Of a stretch of DNA of 64,000 nucleotides, positions 1 through 9,129 are shown in pieces. The stretch comes from SYFY01 sp041752315. GTDB lineage: Bacteria > Pseudomonadota > Gammaproteobacteria > Pseudomonadales > Azotimanducaceae. The notes under the pieces are model-generated. The model saw only the letters and a list, made by a program, of their open reading frames with translations. It had not been told where the DNA came from and did no database searches. Both the position numbers and the translations under genes were made by a program. Numbering within the stretch: position 1 is the stretch's first letter; each line of letters begins with the position of its first letter. Location: the NCBI GenBank assembly GCA_041752315.1, contig JBGSHJ010000010.1:3907-67906 (forward strand). The letters are read 5' to 3'.

Positions 1-522
1 CGACACCCTATCCTGTTGACGAAGCAGCGCACACAACGGTTCGACGATGGAAGGTTCACTCTGCTTGATCTCGATATTGAATCGCTGCGCGGGAAATCTC
101 TCGAGCACTTTGGCGAGGGTTGGCACTCTCACCCCTTTGCCTCGATAAATGGCCTCACCTCCGATCGGCCAGTGATAGGCAGCATCCAGCGTCTGCACGG
201 CTGAGAACGGCATTTCCCTCAGCAACCCGGTGCCTTCGGTCGTGCGATCCACGGTGTGGTCATGCATCAGTACCAGGACACCGTCCTGCGTTGCATGCAC
301 GTCCATTTCCAGCACGTCGACACCGAGTTGGTCGGCATGCGCAAACGCCAGCAGCGTGTTTCCGGGGCGCAGACCATCACCACCCTGGTGCGCTATGACC
401 ATGGGCATCGATCTCTCGAAATAGGCTGTCGGGGCCCGCTCTGTGTCGCCCATTGAACTGAGGAGCAGAATAAGCAGCAGCATGACACCCATCAGCATCC
501 AGTTGCGCTGACGGACGTTCAT
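1..522 (-). CDS. Glycerophosphodiester phosphodiesterase, C-terminus cut by window edge
   Basis: Family role: hydrolysis of glycerophosphodiesters to glycerol 3-phosphate and an alcohol. 174 codons are visible and the frame runs open off the left edge. A hydrophobic segment near residues 9-24 looks like a membrane anchor or signal. The GDPD core follows: HQGG and RPGNT near residues 45-55 correspond to the usual HRG/PENT signature, then EMDVHATQDG near 72-81 and MHDHTVDRTT near 86-95 give the metal-binding Glu, Asp and catalytic His. A downstream IEIK is also typical. The start is the first ATG before the hydrophobic stretch. It lies last in a minus-strand series with the small membrane protein, DUF503 and GNAT genes. 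Family assignment is firm; substrate is not known. Confidence 0.9.
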   Translation of the reverse strand, partial: MNVRQRNWMLMGVMLLLILLLSSMGDTERAPTAYFERSMPMVIAHQGGDGLRPGNTLLAFAHADQLGVDVLEMDVHATQDGVLVLMHDHTVDRTTEGTGLLREMPFSAVQTLDAAYHWPIGGEAIYRGKGVRVPTLAKVLERFPAQRFNIEIKQSEPSIVEPLCALLRQQDRVS

Positions 523-570
523 CGACATTCCGGCAACTTCATGCAGACAAGGTCATTCAACGAGGGCGCT

Positions 571-945
571 TCACGTCTGCCGTCTTACCAGCGGAATCAC
601 GTTGCCTGACCGTTTGGTATACAGGCGCCGCTCACCCGGCCTGCACTCGAGACTGATCCTGCCGACATCGTGAAAGACCAGATCGAGTGCCAGTTCCCTT
701 GCATCAGTGCGCAACCAGAGCGTATGGCCGGACAATCGCCACCAGCCGTTGCCAAGATCACTGGAACGATAGGTGCCAGACGCCAGACCACCGGCCAGTT
801 CCAGGGTCCGTTTCTCCTCGTTTTCACTGATCCACAGGCCCGGCAACTGCAGTCGGGCCACCCACCGTTGACGACTGGCACGGGTATTTCTTGCCCAGGC
901 AAAAACGAATACGGCAATCACGAACACAAGAAGCAGCATACTCAT
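571..945 (-). CDS. Small single-pass membrane protein of unknown function
   Basis: I do not recognise the family. The 124-residue product has one strongly hydrophobic N-terminal segment (about residues 2-16), then a basic, tryptophan-containing domain, suggesting an inner-membrane protein with a small soluble domain. The ATG lies only 3 bases after the stop of the upstream DUF503 gene, so the two are probably co-transcribed and translationally linked. The reading frame is intact and codon use resembles its neighbours. No catalytic motif is visible. Confidence 0.65.
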   Translation of the reverse strand: MSMLLLVFVIAVFVFAWARNTRASRQRWVARLQLPGLWISENEEKRTLELAGGLASGTYRSSDLGNGWWRLSGHTLWLRTDARELALDLVFHDVGRISLECRPGERRLYTKRSGNVIPLVRRQT

Positions 946-948
946 CTC

Positions 949-1233
949 TCACACCAGCCAGCGTCGTTGCATGGAAATCACCTCGCCGTCGATACGGTTT
1001 GGCAAATCGTTTTCAATCTCGTTGAAGATCTGTTCGATCACGGACGCGGAGGTCGCCGTGACCACAAAGGCGAAACCGGCAAGGTCGTGCACATCCTGAT
1101 GCTCAGACTCGCACACGGCAACCTGGGTATTGCGTCCAAATCGCTCCCGCAGTCCCCCCAGCCGTCCACGTTTCTCCTTCAGCGAACGACAGCCAGACAA
1201 TCGAATCAGAACCTCGAGCAGCGCGATCTTCAC
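949..1233 (-). CDS. DUF503 (YlxP-like) family protein
   Basis: A 94-residue protein matching the DUF503 family in length and key features: a short N-terminal beta strand, the signature CRSLKEKRGRLGGLRERF near residues 15-32, and a central HQD (SEHQDVHDLAGFAFVV). The family is small and conserved, often found near ribosome-maturation genes in Gram-positives; its role is not settled. Its start overlaps the stop of the upstream GNAT gene by 4 bases (ATGA arrangement), so translation is probably coupled. Confidence 0.85.
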   Translation of the reverse strand: MKIALLEVLIRLSGCRSLKEKRGRLGGLRERFGRNTQVAVCESEHQDVHDLAGFAFVVTATSASVIEQIFNEIENDLPNRIDGEVISMQRRWLV

Positions 1234-1781
1234 TTGCGCGGTGCCAGGAATTCCCGCTTTGTCATGCTGTAGAAGACCGTGTCGAGCCCATGCCGTTGCT
1301 GTCGTCGATCGAATGACATGCCCAACCTTTGCAGTACCTTGACCGATCGCTGATTGGGCGTATCGGTGGATGCGATGATGCGTTCAAAATCGCAGCGGGT
1401 GAAACCATGGGCGAGCACACAGCGTGCCGCTTCAGTACCCAGTCCCTTGCTCCAGAAATCAGGGTGCATGCCATACAGAAGTTCTGTCTCCCCACCCGAC
1501 TGACCTGCTGAATCACCCGCTGAATAAAAAGCGCGATGCCCACAGAACCCGACAATCGTGTCCGGTGCTTCCGTCGTTCGAACACCGAAGAAGCCCGACC
1601 CATGGACCTGATGAAATTCGACACTGCTGTCGATGATGCTGTGGACCGCATCCAGCGGCAGAACCCGGTTCTCCCACAGATAACGGCGGACTTCCTTGTT
1701 GGTCCAGAGTTGATGCAGGGCCTGCGCGTCGTCCAGCCCGATCGGTCGCAACACAAGACGTACCGTACACAGTTGGACCAT
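1230..1781 (-). CDS. GNAT-family N-acetyltransferase (RimJ/RimL type)
   Basis: Predicted to transfer an acetyl group from acetyl-CoA to an amine, possibly a protein N-terminus; the substrate is unknown. The chosen ATG gives 183 residues beginning with the family pattern L-x-T-x-R-L-x-L-R-P. The acetyl-CoA loop is seen in WSKGLGTEAARCVLAHGF, and the C-terminal NQRSVKVLQRLGM is the usual GNAT motif B. An in-frame start 60 bases upstream exists but only adds residues outside the fold. It is first in the GNAT-DUF503-membrane protein-GDPD series and overlaps DUF503 by 4 bases. Confidence 0.85.
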   Translation of the reverse strand: MVQLCTVRLVLRPIGLDDAQALHQLWTNKEVRRYLWENRVLPLDAVHSIIDSSVEFHQVHGSGFFGVRTTEAPDTIVGFCGHRAFYSAGDSAGQSGGETELLYGMHPDFWSKGLGTEAARCVLAHGFTRCDFERIIASTDTPNQRSVKVLQRLGMSFDRRQQRHGLDTVFYSMTKREFLAPRK

Positions 1782-1870
1782 GCTCGTACCCCAATCCTTC
1801 CCGGCCCCGAGTTTGCCACAGACATCTCCATAAGCGAACATGGCCGTCCCCTTCCCCCTCGAGTCAGCCC

Positions 1871-2767
1871 ATGCGCTTCAGTTTCTGGCCCAATCCATCA
1901 CAGCCTTATGGTGAAGTCCTGGCGCTGGCAAGACATGTGGAATCCACCGGCTGGGACGGGTTGTGGTACGCCGACCACTTCATGCCCAATGCAGCTGATA
2001 CCACGGCGCCATGGCCGGAAGCCTGGACGACGCTCTCGGCAATCGGCGCCATGGTGCCAAGATTGCGCATCGGCACACTGGTGACGGGCAACACCTATCG
2101 ACATCCTGCCGTGCTTGCAAAGATGGCCGCCACACTGGACCACATCACGGCTGGCCGGGTCGTGCTTGGACTGGGCAGCGGCTGGCAGGAAAATGAGCAC
2201 CGGCAATACGGCCTGCCGTTTTACACCGTGGCCGAGCGTTTGCAGCGCCTCGACGAAGCCTGCGCAGTCATCAAGGCGCTTTTCACGCAAACCACGGCCA
2301 GCTTCGCAGGCCGGTTCTACCAGTTGCAGGACGCAAGCCTCGAACCCAAACCGGTACAACAGCCGCTACCGCTGCTCATCGGTGGTGGCGGTGAGCAGGT
2401 CACTCTGAAGATCACTGCAAAGTGGGCCGATGAATGGAATGTATGGGGCACACCTTCAACCCTCAAACAGAAGATGTCGATCCTCGATGGTCACTGCAAG
2501 GCGCTGGGCCGTGATCCGGGATCCATCAAACGCAGCGCGGTTGCCCTCCTCTTCATGAGCGACGACGCCGCCTATCTCGAACGCATGCGTGGTGCCAAAA
2601 TGCAGCAGGCGGCCATTATCGGTACGGCCGAAGAGGTTGCCGCGACTGTCGCGCAATACGCAGCGCTGGGGGTGGACGAGCTGATCGTGCCCGATTTCAC
2701 ACTCGGACCGCGCGAGCAGAAACTCGCCACGCTCGACCGTTTCATCCGCGAAGTGGCCAAGCGATGA
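1871..2767 (+). CDS. LLM-class F420/flavin-dependent oxidoreductase
   Basis: A 298-residue luciferase-like (LLM) TIM-barrel oxidoreductase. Family features include the N-terminal WDGLWYADHF, the RIGTLVTGNTYRHPA strand with its His, the phosphate/cofactor-binding DHITAGRVVLGLGSGW segment, and a C-terminal region ending in a helix. Members use F420 or FMN to oxidise or reduce small organics; which cofactor applies here cannot be told from sequence. The last 4 bases overlap the NUDIX gene start (ATGA), so the two are translationally coupled. Confidence 0.88.
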   Translation: MRFSFWPNPSQPYGEVLALARHVESTGWDGLWYADHFMPNAADTTAPWPEAWTTLSAIGAMVPRLRIGTLVTGNTYRHPAVLAKMAATLDHITAGRVVLGLGSGWQENEHRQYGLPFYTVAERLQRLDEACAVIKALFTQTTASFAGRFYQLQDASLEPKPVQQPLPLLIGGGGEQVTLKITAKWADEWNVWGTPSTLKQKMSILDGHCKALGRDPGSIKRSAVALLFMSDDAAYLERMRGAKMQQAAIIGTAEEVAATVAQYAALGVDELIVPDFTLGPREQKLATLDRFIREVAKR

Positions 2768-3549
2768 CACAACAAGCCAGTACACCGGTACCCGCAGCCA
2801 CTGTGCTGATGCTGCGTCAGCGTGAGTCGATGGAAGTATTCATGGTGGTACGCCACCACCAGATCGATTTTGCCTCGGGCGCGCTGGTGTTTCCGGGTGG
2901 CAAGGCCGACCCTGCCGATTTTGATCCGGCGCTGGCCGCGCATCTCGACTCGGCCCATCCTGACCCTGCCATGCGTGCGATGCAGGTTGCTGCGATTCGT
3001 GAGTCCTTCGAGGAATGTGGTGTGCTGCTGGCACGTGCAGAAGGGGAACAGCAACTCATCGATGGTGCTCGACTGGCGACACTCGAGCCCTACCAGAAAC
3101 AGCTGAATGATGGGGCGATCAGTATTCTCGAGTTTCTGGTCCGGGAAAAACTGCGGCTCGCTTGCGACCAGTTGCATCATTTTGCCCACTGGATCACACC
3201 GGCGATGTTGCCCAAGCGCTTTGACACGCATTTTTTCCTGGCAGTGGCACCCGAGGACCACCTCGCCGTGCACGATGGTCATGAAAACGTCGACAGCGTG
3301 TGGATCCAGCCCGCCGACGCGGTCGCTGCAGCCCACGAAGGCCGCCGTACCATCATCTATCCGACCCTGCGCAACGTTGAACGACTGGCGACCTTTGCAA
3401 CGCCTGAGCAGGCGCTGGCGAACTGCAGACAGCAACCCGTCATCCCGATCGAGCCATGGAACGAAAAGCGGGACGATGGTGTGTGGTTATGCATTCCTGC
3501 CAACGCCGGTTACGACATCTGCGAAGAAAGGATGCCCGCGCGGGGTTGA
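2764..3549 (+). CDS. NUDIX hydrolase, NUDT19-like (possible CoA/acyl-CoA diphosphatase)
   Basis: A 261-residue NUDIX protein. The Nudix box is split by an insertion: GG at FPGGKADP near residues 39-46, then AIRESFEECGVLL near 77-89 carrying the catalytic RExxEE. That spacing, roughly 30 residues longer than the standard box, matches NUDT19-type proteins, some of which cleave CoA derivatives. That substrate is inference only. Translationally coupled by a 4-base overlap to the LLM oxidoreductase, so it may clear a nucleotide-linked product of the same pathway. Confidence 0.85.
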   Translation: MTQQASTPVPAATVLMLRQRESMEVFMVVRHHQIDFASGALVFPGGKADPADFDPALAAHLDSAHPDPAMRAMQVAAIRESFEECGVLLARAEGEQQLIDGARLATLEPYQKQLNDGAISILEFLVREKLRLACDQLHHFAHWITPAMLPKRFDTHFFLAVAPEDHLAVHDGHENVDSVWIQPADAVAAAHEGRRTIIYPTLRNVERLATFATPEQALANCRQQPVIPIEPWNEKRDDGVWLCIPANAGYDICEERMPARG

Positions 3550-3591
3550 TTTTCGAGACCACGCTGCATCGGCCAGCCGATCAGACACCAG

Positions 3592-3619
3592 ACCCGGTTG
3601 ATCCATGGATCGACCGGGT
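3592..3619. terminator. 28-bp near-perfect palindrome between convergent genes
   Basis: The arms ACCCGGTTGATCCA and TGGATCGACCGGGT pair along their full length with one G-T pair, centred on CCATGG. It sits 43 bases after the NUDIX stop and just before the stop of the convergent small gene. No T-tract follows on either strand, so a terminator role is plausible but unproven; a protein-binding palindrome is the alternative. Confidence 0.45.
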
Positions 3620-3628
3620 GCCCCAGCC

Positions 3629-3853
3629 TCAGCTCTGTTCTGGACGGTCACCCAGGCTCTTGAGGAGTTCGACCGTCGCCAGCAACATCGCTTCGTAATA
3701 ACTGCGTGTTTCACGTCGCCGTACATAATCGATCATCGGATTGGCAGGATCAGGGCGCCGCAGCCGTCGGATCTGATTGACAATTTCGCACCGCATCTGC
3801 CGGGCGTGATAAATCTCCAGCAGGTCCACTGTGCCTTCCTGATTCTGTGCCAT
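3629..3853 (-). CDS. Hypothetical small protein
   Basis: I recognise no family. From the ATG at 3853 the product is 74 residues, mostly helical and rich in Arg and Glu (EIVNQIRRLRRPDP), with no signal or membrane segment. The frame continues upstream to a GTG at 3928, so the start is unresolved: an AGGGA sits directly against the 3853 ATG, closer than usual for a ribosome binding site. It converges on the NUDIX gene. Confidence 0.45.
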   Translation of the reverse strand: MAQNQEGTVDLLEIYHARQMRCEIVNQIRRLRRPDPANPMIDYVRRRETRSYYEAMLLATVELLKSLGDRPEQS

Positions 3854-4028
3854 TCCCTGAACTGCCACTGCATTGTTGTAGGGTAAATCTAGTTCGCAGC
3901 GGCCTCTTCGCCAGTCCCGTCGACCCACTATTTTTCGCCATTTTTTTGGCTATGCCAGGCGCCAGTCAGCATGGGGGTTGCATCGATGGACGCCACTCCT
4001 TACCGTCGACGTTTTACCGGAGTGCTTC

Positions 4029-4823
4029 ATGACCGACCAGCAGGATGTCCTTTATGCCGTCGACGCGCACGTCGCAACGATTACGCTGAACCGACCGGAT
4101 CGACAGAACACCATATCAGGCCCGATGCTTGCCGCCCTGTCCGAATATCTGCTCACGGCAGATCGTGATCAGGACGTGCGCGCGATCGTCATCACCGGCA
4201 GCGGCAAGTTCTTCTGTGCAGGGCTTGACCTGCGTGGTGGTGGAATCGCGAGCGGTCTGTCCAATCAGCGGTCCAGTCCAGCGACACTCGACCTGCGCAA
4301 TACACCGCCGACGGTATTGCACAACCTCGACACACCAACCATCGCTGCGCTCAATGGCAGTGCCGCAGGCTACGGCATGGACCTCGCTTTGGGTTGCGAC
4401 ATCCGCATCATGGCCGATACTGCCAAACTCGCGGCGGCCTTCACCAAGCGCGGCGTGTTGCCCGAGTCGGGTGGTACGTGGATTCTGCCTCGACTCATTG
4501 GCTGGTCAAAGGCCAGTGAACTCATCTTCACCGGCCGGACGCTGAGCGCCGCCGAGTGTCTTGACTACGGGCTCATTTCCCACGTCTACAACAGCAACGA
4601 ACTCCAGGATGCGGCAACCAGGCTCGGTCGCGAGATCGCCGCCAATGCACCCCTCGCCGTGCAGGGTTCAAAACGGATGATGCGGATGGGCATGAACGAA
4701 ACGTTCAACGACCACGTCCATCATGTGTACCTGCAATTGCTGCCGCTGTTTCAGTCCGACGATTTCAAGGAAGGCATGAAGTCCTTCATGGAAAAGCGGG
4801 ATCCAGATTTCAAAGGGTCTTGA
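4029..4823 (+). CDS. Enoyl-CoA hydratase/isomerase family protein
   Basis: A 264-residue crotonase-fold protein for hydration or isomerisation of an enoyl-CoA. The first oxyanion-hole strand appears as GSGKFFCAGLDLRGG and the second as ALNGSAAGYGMDLALGCD. A Glu sits at RGVLPESGGTW in the usual catalytic region. The start chosen is ATG 4029, preceded by GGAG at a good distance; an upstream in-frame ATG adds only unlikely residues. Its 3' end overlaps the convergent CYTH-CHAD gene by 14 bases. Confidence 0.88.
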   Translation: MTDQQDVLYAVDAHVATITLNRPDRQNTISGPMLAALSEYLLTADRDQDVRAIVITGSGKFFCAGLDLRGGGIASGLSNQRSSPATLDLRNTPPTVLHNLDTPTIAALNGSAAGYGMDLALGCDIRIMADTAKLAAAFTKRGVLPESGGTWILPRLIGWSKASELIFTGRTLSAAECLDYGLISHVYNSNELQDAATRLGREIAANAPLAVQGSKRMMRMGMNETFNDHVHHVYLQLLPLFQSDDFKEGMKSFMEKRDPDFKGS

Positions 4824-6432
4824 GGGTACGTTTCAGCAAGCGGGAGAACTCCTTCCCCATTGATCCTGCGAGAAAGGCGCGGCGAATCTTCGCCGCCTGC
4901 CGTTCCCGTTCACTCTGGAGCCTCCCTAGCGTCATCAGTACTTCGCGATTCTGCGGTATGAGCGGCAACTGCGCCGCCAGCCGCTGCCCGTGGACAACAC
5001 CGACACAGGCGTCCTGATGGGTGCCCAGAAGATCCTGGATCGCCTTTGCCCGCTGCGCAGCAACCTGCAGTTCATCCGAGTTCAGAACGCCATACAATTC
5101 AAGGGCGTAACGCAGCTTCTTGACACGAATCCGAAGGCGATGCAGCGCGTCGTCAGAGCCCGCGTCATCCAGCTTGCGGATCGCCTTCCGGACCTTGCCG
5201 GCTATGCGGCCCAGATCGTTGCGGGCAAGATCCCGAATCGTGATCTCGGGATGTTCATCGATCGTGTCCTCGAGCAGCTTCGCGAACCGTTCGAACAGCC
5301 TGTCGAGGCCAGGCCTTTCGAGTTGTGCGCGTGATTTGCACTGGGCCTGGGTCAGCATCAGTTTTAATGACTGCTCGAGTTGGTTGGCAGTGCGGGTGCG
5401 AACCTTCGGCAGGGTTTTCACCAGCGCCATGGTTTGTCCGGAATACACGTCGAGATCACGCACTTCACTGAGGCTTCCGGCCAATTCGCGAAATTCACGA
5501 CTCAGTTGTTCGCTCTCACGACCAAGCCACGGCAGTGCGGCCGAGAGTGCCGCCCGCAGCTTGCGTGTATGGGTGCGGACCAGATGGACACCTTCAGGAC
5601 TCGTCCCTTCAAGGGCGATGGCACGACTGAGCCCGATGATCCGCAGGTCATGCCGCATCTGCGCCACGAGCAGGTTCCATCCCGGTTGGGAAGGCTGGTC
5701 CGCTTGTGCCGGTTGCAATGCTTCCGTTCGACGCAATCTCGTCTCGGTCAGCCAGAGGCTGCGCTCGAACTTGCCCAGGCGGGATGGCGATAGTGATATT
5801 GCTGCCTGCACCTGGCCGATCAGCGCCTGCAGATCGGCAAATTCGCCGCGAACGAGTTCTATTTCGACTTCGCGAAACTGGCCAAGCAAACGACCGTCCG
5901 GCGACTTGACATCGACTACATCGAGGCAGACGTCGAACTCGTTCAACAAACCGGTCTTCGCCAGATAGTGCTGCCGCTCGTTGTGCAGACGGAGGATCAC
6001 CTGAGGTGTGCTGGTGAGTGCCTGATCAAGCAGATTGCGGACCGCGCCGGCTGGAAGATCGGCAGGTGTCACCGGCCCGGGTAGCGGATGGCGGGTTTCC
6101 TTGCGCATCCTGATGGACTCGCCACCATGGGCTATCGCCTTGCACTCAACGCTCCAGCGGGTGGCCCCGAGTCTGGGAATCTTCTGGCGAATCCTGCAAC
6201 CCAGACCGGTCGCGTAGAGTTCAAGCATGGGTGAATCGATGTAGTCGTCCACCACCTGTTCGGTGTCCTGCGCAGTGAGTTCGGCAAACTGACCGACCAC
6301 TCTCAGCAGCTGCTCGGCCTCATCGGTGCTGCGGACGACAAATTTGGCCTCGACTTCGTCTTCGATCTGCTGCGCCAAACCCACGCCTGCAGCGGGCCGG
6401 GTGTCTGTGTGGAGCGGGTTGATCGTAGACAA
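4810..6432 (-). CDS. CYTH and CHAD domain protein
   Basis: A 540-residue two-domain protein. The N-terminal CYTH tunnel domain (about residues 22-230) carries the hallmark ExExK as EVEAK at 26-30 and acts in this superfamily on triphosphates or inorganic tripolyphosphate. The CHAD domain (about 250-535) is helical and rich in conserved His, Arg and Lys (HLVRTHTRKLRAAL; LHRLRIRVKKLRYALE), a fold shown in other proteins to bind polyphosphate. Likely involved in polyphosphate metabolism or targeting to granules. Monocistronic and overlapping the convergent hydratase by 14 bases. Confidence 0.92.
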   Translation of the reverse strand: MSTINPLHTDTRPAAGVGLAQQIEDEVEAKFVVRSTDEAEQLLRVVGQFAELTAQDTEQVVDDYIDSPMLELYATGLGCRIRQKIPRLGATRWSVECKAIAHGGESIRMRKETRHPLPGPVTPADLPAGAVRNLLDQALTSTPQVILRLHNERQHYLAKTGLLNEFDVCLDVVDVKSPDGRLLGQFREVEIELVRGEFADLQALIGQVQAAISLSPSRLGKFERSLWLTETRLRRTEALQPAQADQPSQPGWNLLVAQMRHDLRIIGLSRAIALEGTSPEGVHLVRTHTRKLRAALSAALPWLGRESEQLSREFRELAGSLSEVRDLDVYSGQTMALVKTLPKVRTRTANQLEQSLKLMLTQAQCKSRAQLERPGLDRLFERFAKLLEDTIDEHPEITIRDLARNDLGRIAGKVRKAIRKLDDAGSDDALHRLRIRVKKLRYALELYGVLNSDELQVAAQRAKAIQDLLGTHQDACVGVVHGQRLAAQLPLIPQNREVLMTLGRLQSERERQAAKIRRAFLAGSMGKEFSRLLKRTLKTL

Positions 6433-6661
6433 TGGGAAACCGTCAATCTGGATGCCTGCGGTTACGTTACCGGGGTAAACCGACGCTGTCGATCAGCGAC
6501 TGACGTTTCCTGAATCCGTACTTTCCCGTCACCCGGCCCTCTGTTTGACCCGTCAACGGGCGATCTGCACGGCTGCCGGGCGTGGCAGGGATCGGAACGC
6601 CCCGGTTGATGCCGCCTGGCGGGTAGCCGACAATATCCGTCCTCCGTACACGGGAACCGCC

Positions 6662-8452
6662 ATGCAGAAGCTCAGCGCCGGTCTTTTGGCAATGCTCTGG
6701 CTGTTCGCAAGTCACTTTGCATACGCTCTCCAAACCAATGATCTGGTAGAAAATTTCCGACTTCTTGATCACCGCGGATCGGCGCACGAGCTGTACCGAT
6801 ATTCAGATGCCAGCGCGATCGTCTTCCTGGTGCAGGGCAACGGTTGCCCGATCGTTCGCAACGTCATGCCGACGCTGCGCGAGATTCGTGAGCGTTACGC
6901 AGGCAAAGGTATTCAGTTTTTCCTGATCAACAGCAACCTGCAGGACACCCGGGATTCCGTCAAAGGCGAGGTGGAAGAGTTTGCCTATGACATGCCCGTG
7001 CTTCTCGATCAGCAGCAACTTGTGGGTGAAGCGCTCGGATTTGTCCGCACGGGGGAGATTTTTTTGGTGGATCCAACCACCTGGAAAATTGCCTACCATG
7101 GGGCCATCGACGATCGCCTCAGTTACGAAAACCAGAAGCCGAAGGCGACCCGCGAACATCTTGCGACGGCACTGGATGACCTGCTGGCAAAACGACCCGT
7201 GGCCGTCACAGAAACCAGGGCGATCGGCTGCCTGATCAACTTTCCAGAAAGAATGGCCGACTCCACACGGCCAGCGGTTTCCTACAGCGAGACCATTGCG
7301 CCCATCCTGCGCGACAACTGTGTGACCTGTCATCGGTCGGGCGGAATCGGCCCATGGGCGATGACGGACTACACGATGGTGAAGGGATTTGCGCCGATGA
7401 TCCGCGAAGTGCTGCGTACCCGACGTATGCCACCCTGGCACGCCGATCCCGCCATCGGGCATTTCAGCAACAACCGGGCGCTCACGGATCAGGAGGTCAA
7501 ACAGCTGGTGCACTGGGTTGAGGCGGGTGCTCCGCGCGGTGAAGGTCCCGATCCCCTTGCCGAGGATGATCGTTCATGGCCGGAGTGGAGCCTTGGCGAA
7601 CCCGACCAGATCATCGAAGTGCCAGCCATGAACGTTGCAGCCACCGGTACGATCGACTACCAGTACCCGGTGATCCGCAATCCGATTGGTCGTGATGTCT
7701 GGGTGCGTGCAGCCGAAGTCCTGCCGGGAGACCGCAAGGCACTGCACCATGTCATCACCAACTTTGGCGTTCCCGCTGCCGACGGAAAGTTTGATCGCAG
7801 CCGCTCCGGAACGCTGGGGGGGTACGTGCCCGGTGCCAAGGCGGACGTGTTCCCTCAGGGCACGGGAGTCTTCCTGCCGAAGGAGGCCGTGTTCCGGCCG
7901 CAACTGCACTACACGACTTATGGCAAGGCGAGCACCGACACCTCTCGGATCGGCCTGTATTTCCATGCAGACAAGCCAACCCACCAACTGCAGACGATGG
8001 TGCTGGCCAACGACAGGATCTCCATTCCGGCACGGACGCGCGAACACTGGGAGTCTGCCGAACGAACTCTCGATCGGGACATCCTGCTCTACAACCTGCT
8101 GCCTCACGCTCACTACCGCGGCAAGGCGTCGGAGTTCCGGGCGTATTATCCAAACGGCACCGACGAGATCCTGTTGTCCGTGCCGAGTTATGACTTCAAC
8201 TGGCAGACAACCTATCAACTGGCCGAACCCAGGCGCATTCCCGCTGGCACACGGATCGTGCATCGCACTTCGTGGGACAATTCGGTGACCAATCCCGCCA
8301 ATCCCGATCCGGATCGAGTGGTTCCCTGGGGCGAACAATCCTGGGACGAGATGCTGTTTGGTGCACTGAGCTATCGATATCTGACCGATGGGGAGAGCGA
8401 CCAGACGGCCAGCACATCGCCAGCACCGGTCGAGCCAAATCGGCAGGAGTGA
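6662..8452 (+). CDS. Secreted redoxin / cytochrome c / type II copper monooxygenase fusion
   Basis: A 596-residue exported protein with three modules. A signal peptide spans about residues 1-22. A redoxin-like domain (about 25-175) keeps a single Cys in the active-site turn (GNGCPIVRN) rather than CxxC. A c-type heme site NCVTCH lies near residue 220 with the distal Met candidate in TRRMPPWH. The C-terminal half resembles the copper type II ascorbate-dependent monooxygenases (PHM/DBM): HH near residue 361 (LHHVITNFG), PHAH near 481 and a Met in WDEM near 561, which match the copper ligands. Likely hydroxylates an unknown substrate in the periplasm, with the heme module feeding electrons. The ATG at 6662 is chosen because it starts the signal peptide. 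Confidence 0.85.
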   Translation: MQKLSAGLLAMLWLFASHFAYALQTNDLVENFRLLDHRGSAHELYRYSDASAIVFLVQGNGCPIVRNVMPTLREIRERYAGKGIQFFLINSNLQDTRDSVKGEVEEFAYDMPVLLDQQQLVGEALGFVRTGEIFLVDPTTWKIAYHGAIDDRLSYENQKPKATREHLATALDDLLAKRPVAVTETRAIGCLINFPERMADSTRPAVSYSETIAPILRDNCVTCHRSGGIGPWAMTDYTMVKGFAPMIREVLRTRRMPPWHADPAIGHFSNNRALTDQEVKQLVHWVEAGAPRGEGPDPLAEDDRSWPEWSLGEPDQIIEVPAMNVAATGTIDYQYPVIRNPIGRDVWVRAAEVLPGDRKALHHVITNFGVPAADGKFDRSRSGTLGGYVPGAKADVFPQGTGVFLPKEAVFRPQLHYTTYGKASTDTSRIGLYFHADKPTHQLQTMVLANDRISIPARTREHWESAERTLDRDILLYNLLPHAHYRGKASEFRAYYPNGTDEILLSVPSYDFNWQTTYQLAEPRRIPAGTRIVHRTSWDNSVTNPANPDPDRVVPWGEQSWDEMLFGALSYRYLTDGESDQTASTSPAPVEPNRQE

Positions 8453-8495
8453 CCAGAATGGTGCCGAGTGGGTCAAAGTTCGTGTCCGGCTGACC

Positions 8496-8936
8496 ATGTC
8501 CTTTGCCGAAGTCATCGTCCGGCTGGCTGCAGCGCTGGTCGGCTGGATGGCTGTGTATGCCTACGTGCTCTGGCTGGCCACGCTGCCCATGGTGTCCTGC
8601 ACCACGGATGGCAATACGCTGTGGGCAGTGCTGCTTGGGTTTGGCTGCATGGCGGCTCCGCTTGCGTGGCTGCTGAAGCTGACGCAGCCGCTGGGTGAAG
8701 CGCATTCGATGTTGAAACACGCCGTGTGGCCGCTGGTGGTACTGACTCCGTTTGCTCTCGTTCCAGTCTGGTCTGCCTGGACCGGGTCAACGCTGGGTGA
8801 AGCGCCTCTTTGCCCTTCAACGGCTGTCGACCCATGGCACGCCTGGTGGGCTCCCGTGCAAACAGTATTGCTGGTCTGCGTTGGCTGGCAGTTGTTCCGC
8901 ACCGTTCGACCCACCGCGGCAGAGGTGGCTGTGTAA
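8496..8936 (+). CDS. Multi-pass membrane protein of unknown function
   Basis: No family recognised. The 146-residue product has about four hydrophobic segments (near residues 5-25, 40-60, 77-95 and 120-138). It begins 43 bases after the copper monooxygenase fusion, so co-transcription is likely and a role in anchoring or electron supply to that protein is possible. The ATG at 8496 is the best start since upstream codons are not hydrophobic and overlap the previous gene. Confidence 0.6.
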   Translation: MSFAEVIVRLAAALVGWMAVYAYVLWLATLPMVSCTTDGNTLWAVLLGFGCMAAPLAWLLKLTQPLGEAHSMLKHAVWPLVVLTPFALVPVWSAWTGSTLGEAPLCPSTAVDPWHAWWAPVQTVLLVCVGWQLFRTVRPTAAEVAV

Positions 8937-9129
8937 ATCCGCCAATCAATTGTGTCGTCGGTAAGCGGGTGATATAACTCGTCGACACAGTCACGTGTGT
9001 AGACTTGTCAGGGTTCGTAAAATTCGGGTAAGTTCGGAAACACGGACCAAGCCAATTCACCGCGCTTCAGTACAATGCCGCCGGCGACACTGACGTCGGC
9101 AAGGTCATCAACCGGGGGGATCCAAGAAA

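Noticed and set aside
1782..1841. Upstream extension of the GNAT gene to 1841
   Set aside because: Extra residues lie outside the fold and the internal ATG begins exactly at the conserved N-terminal strand.
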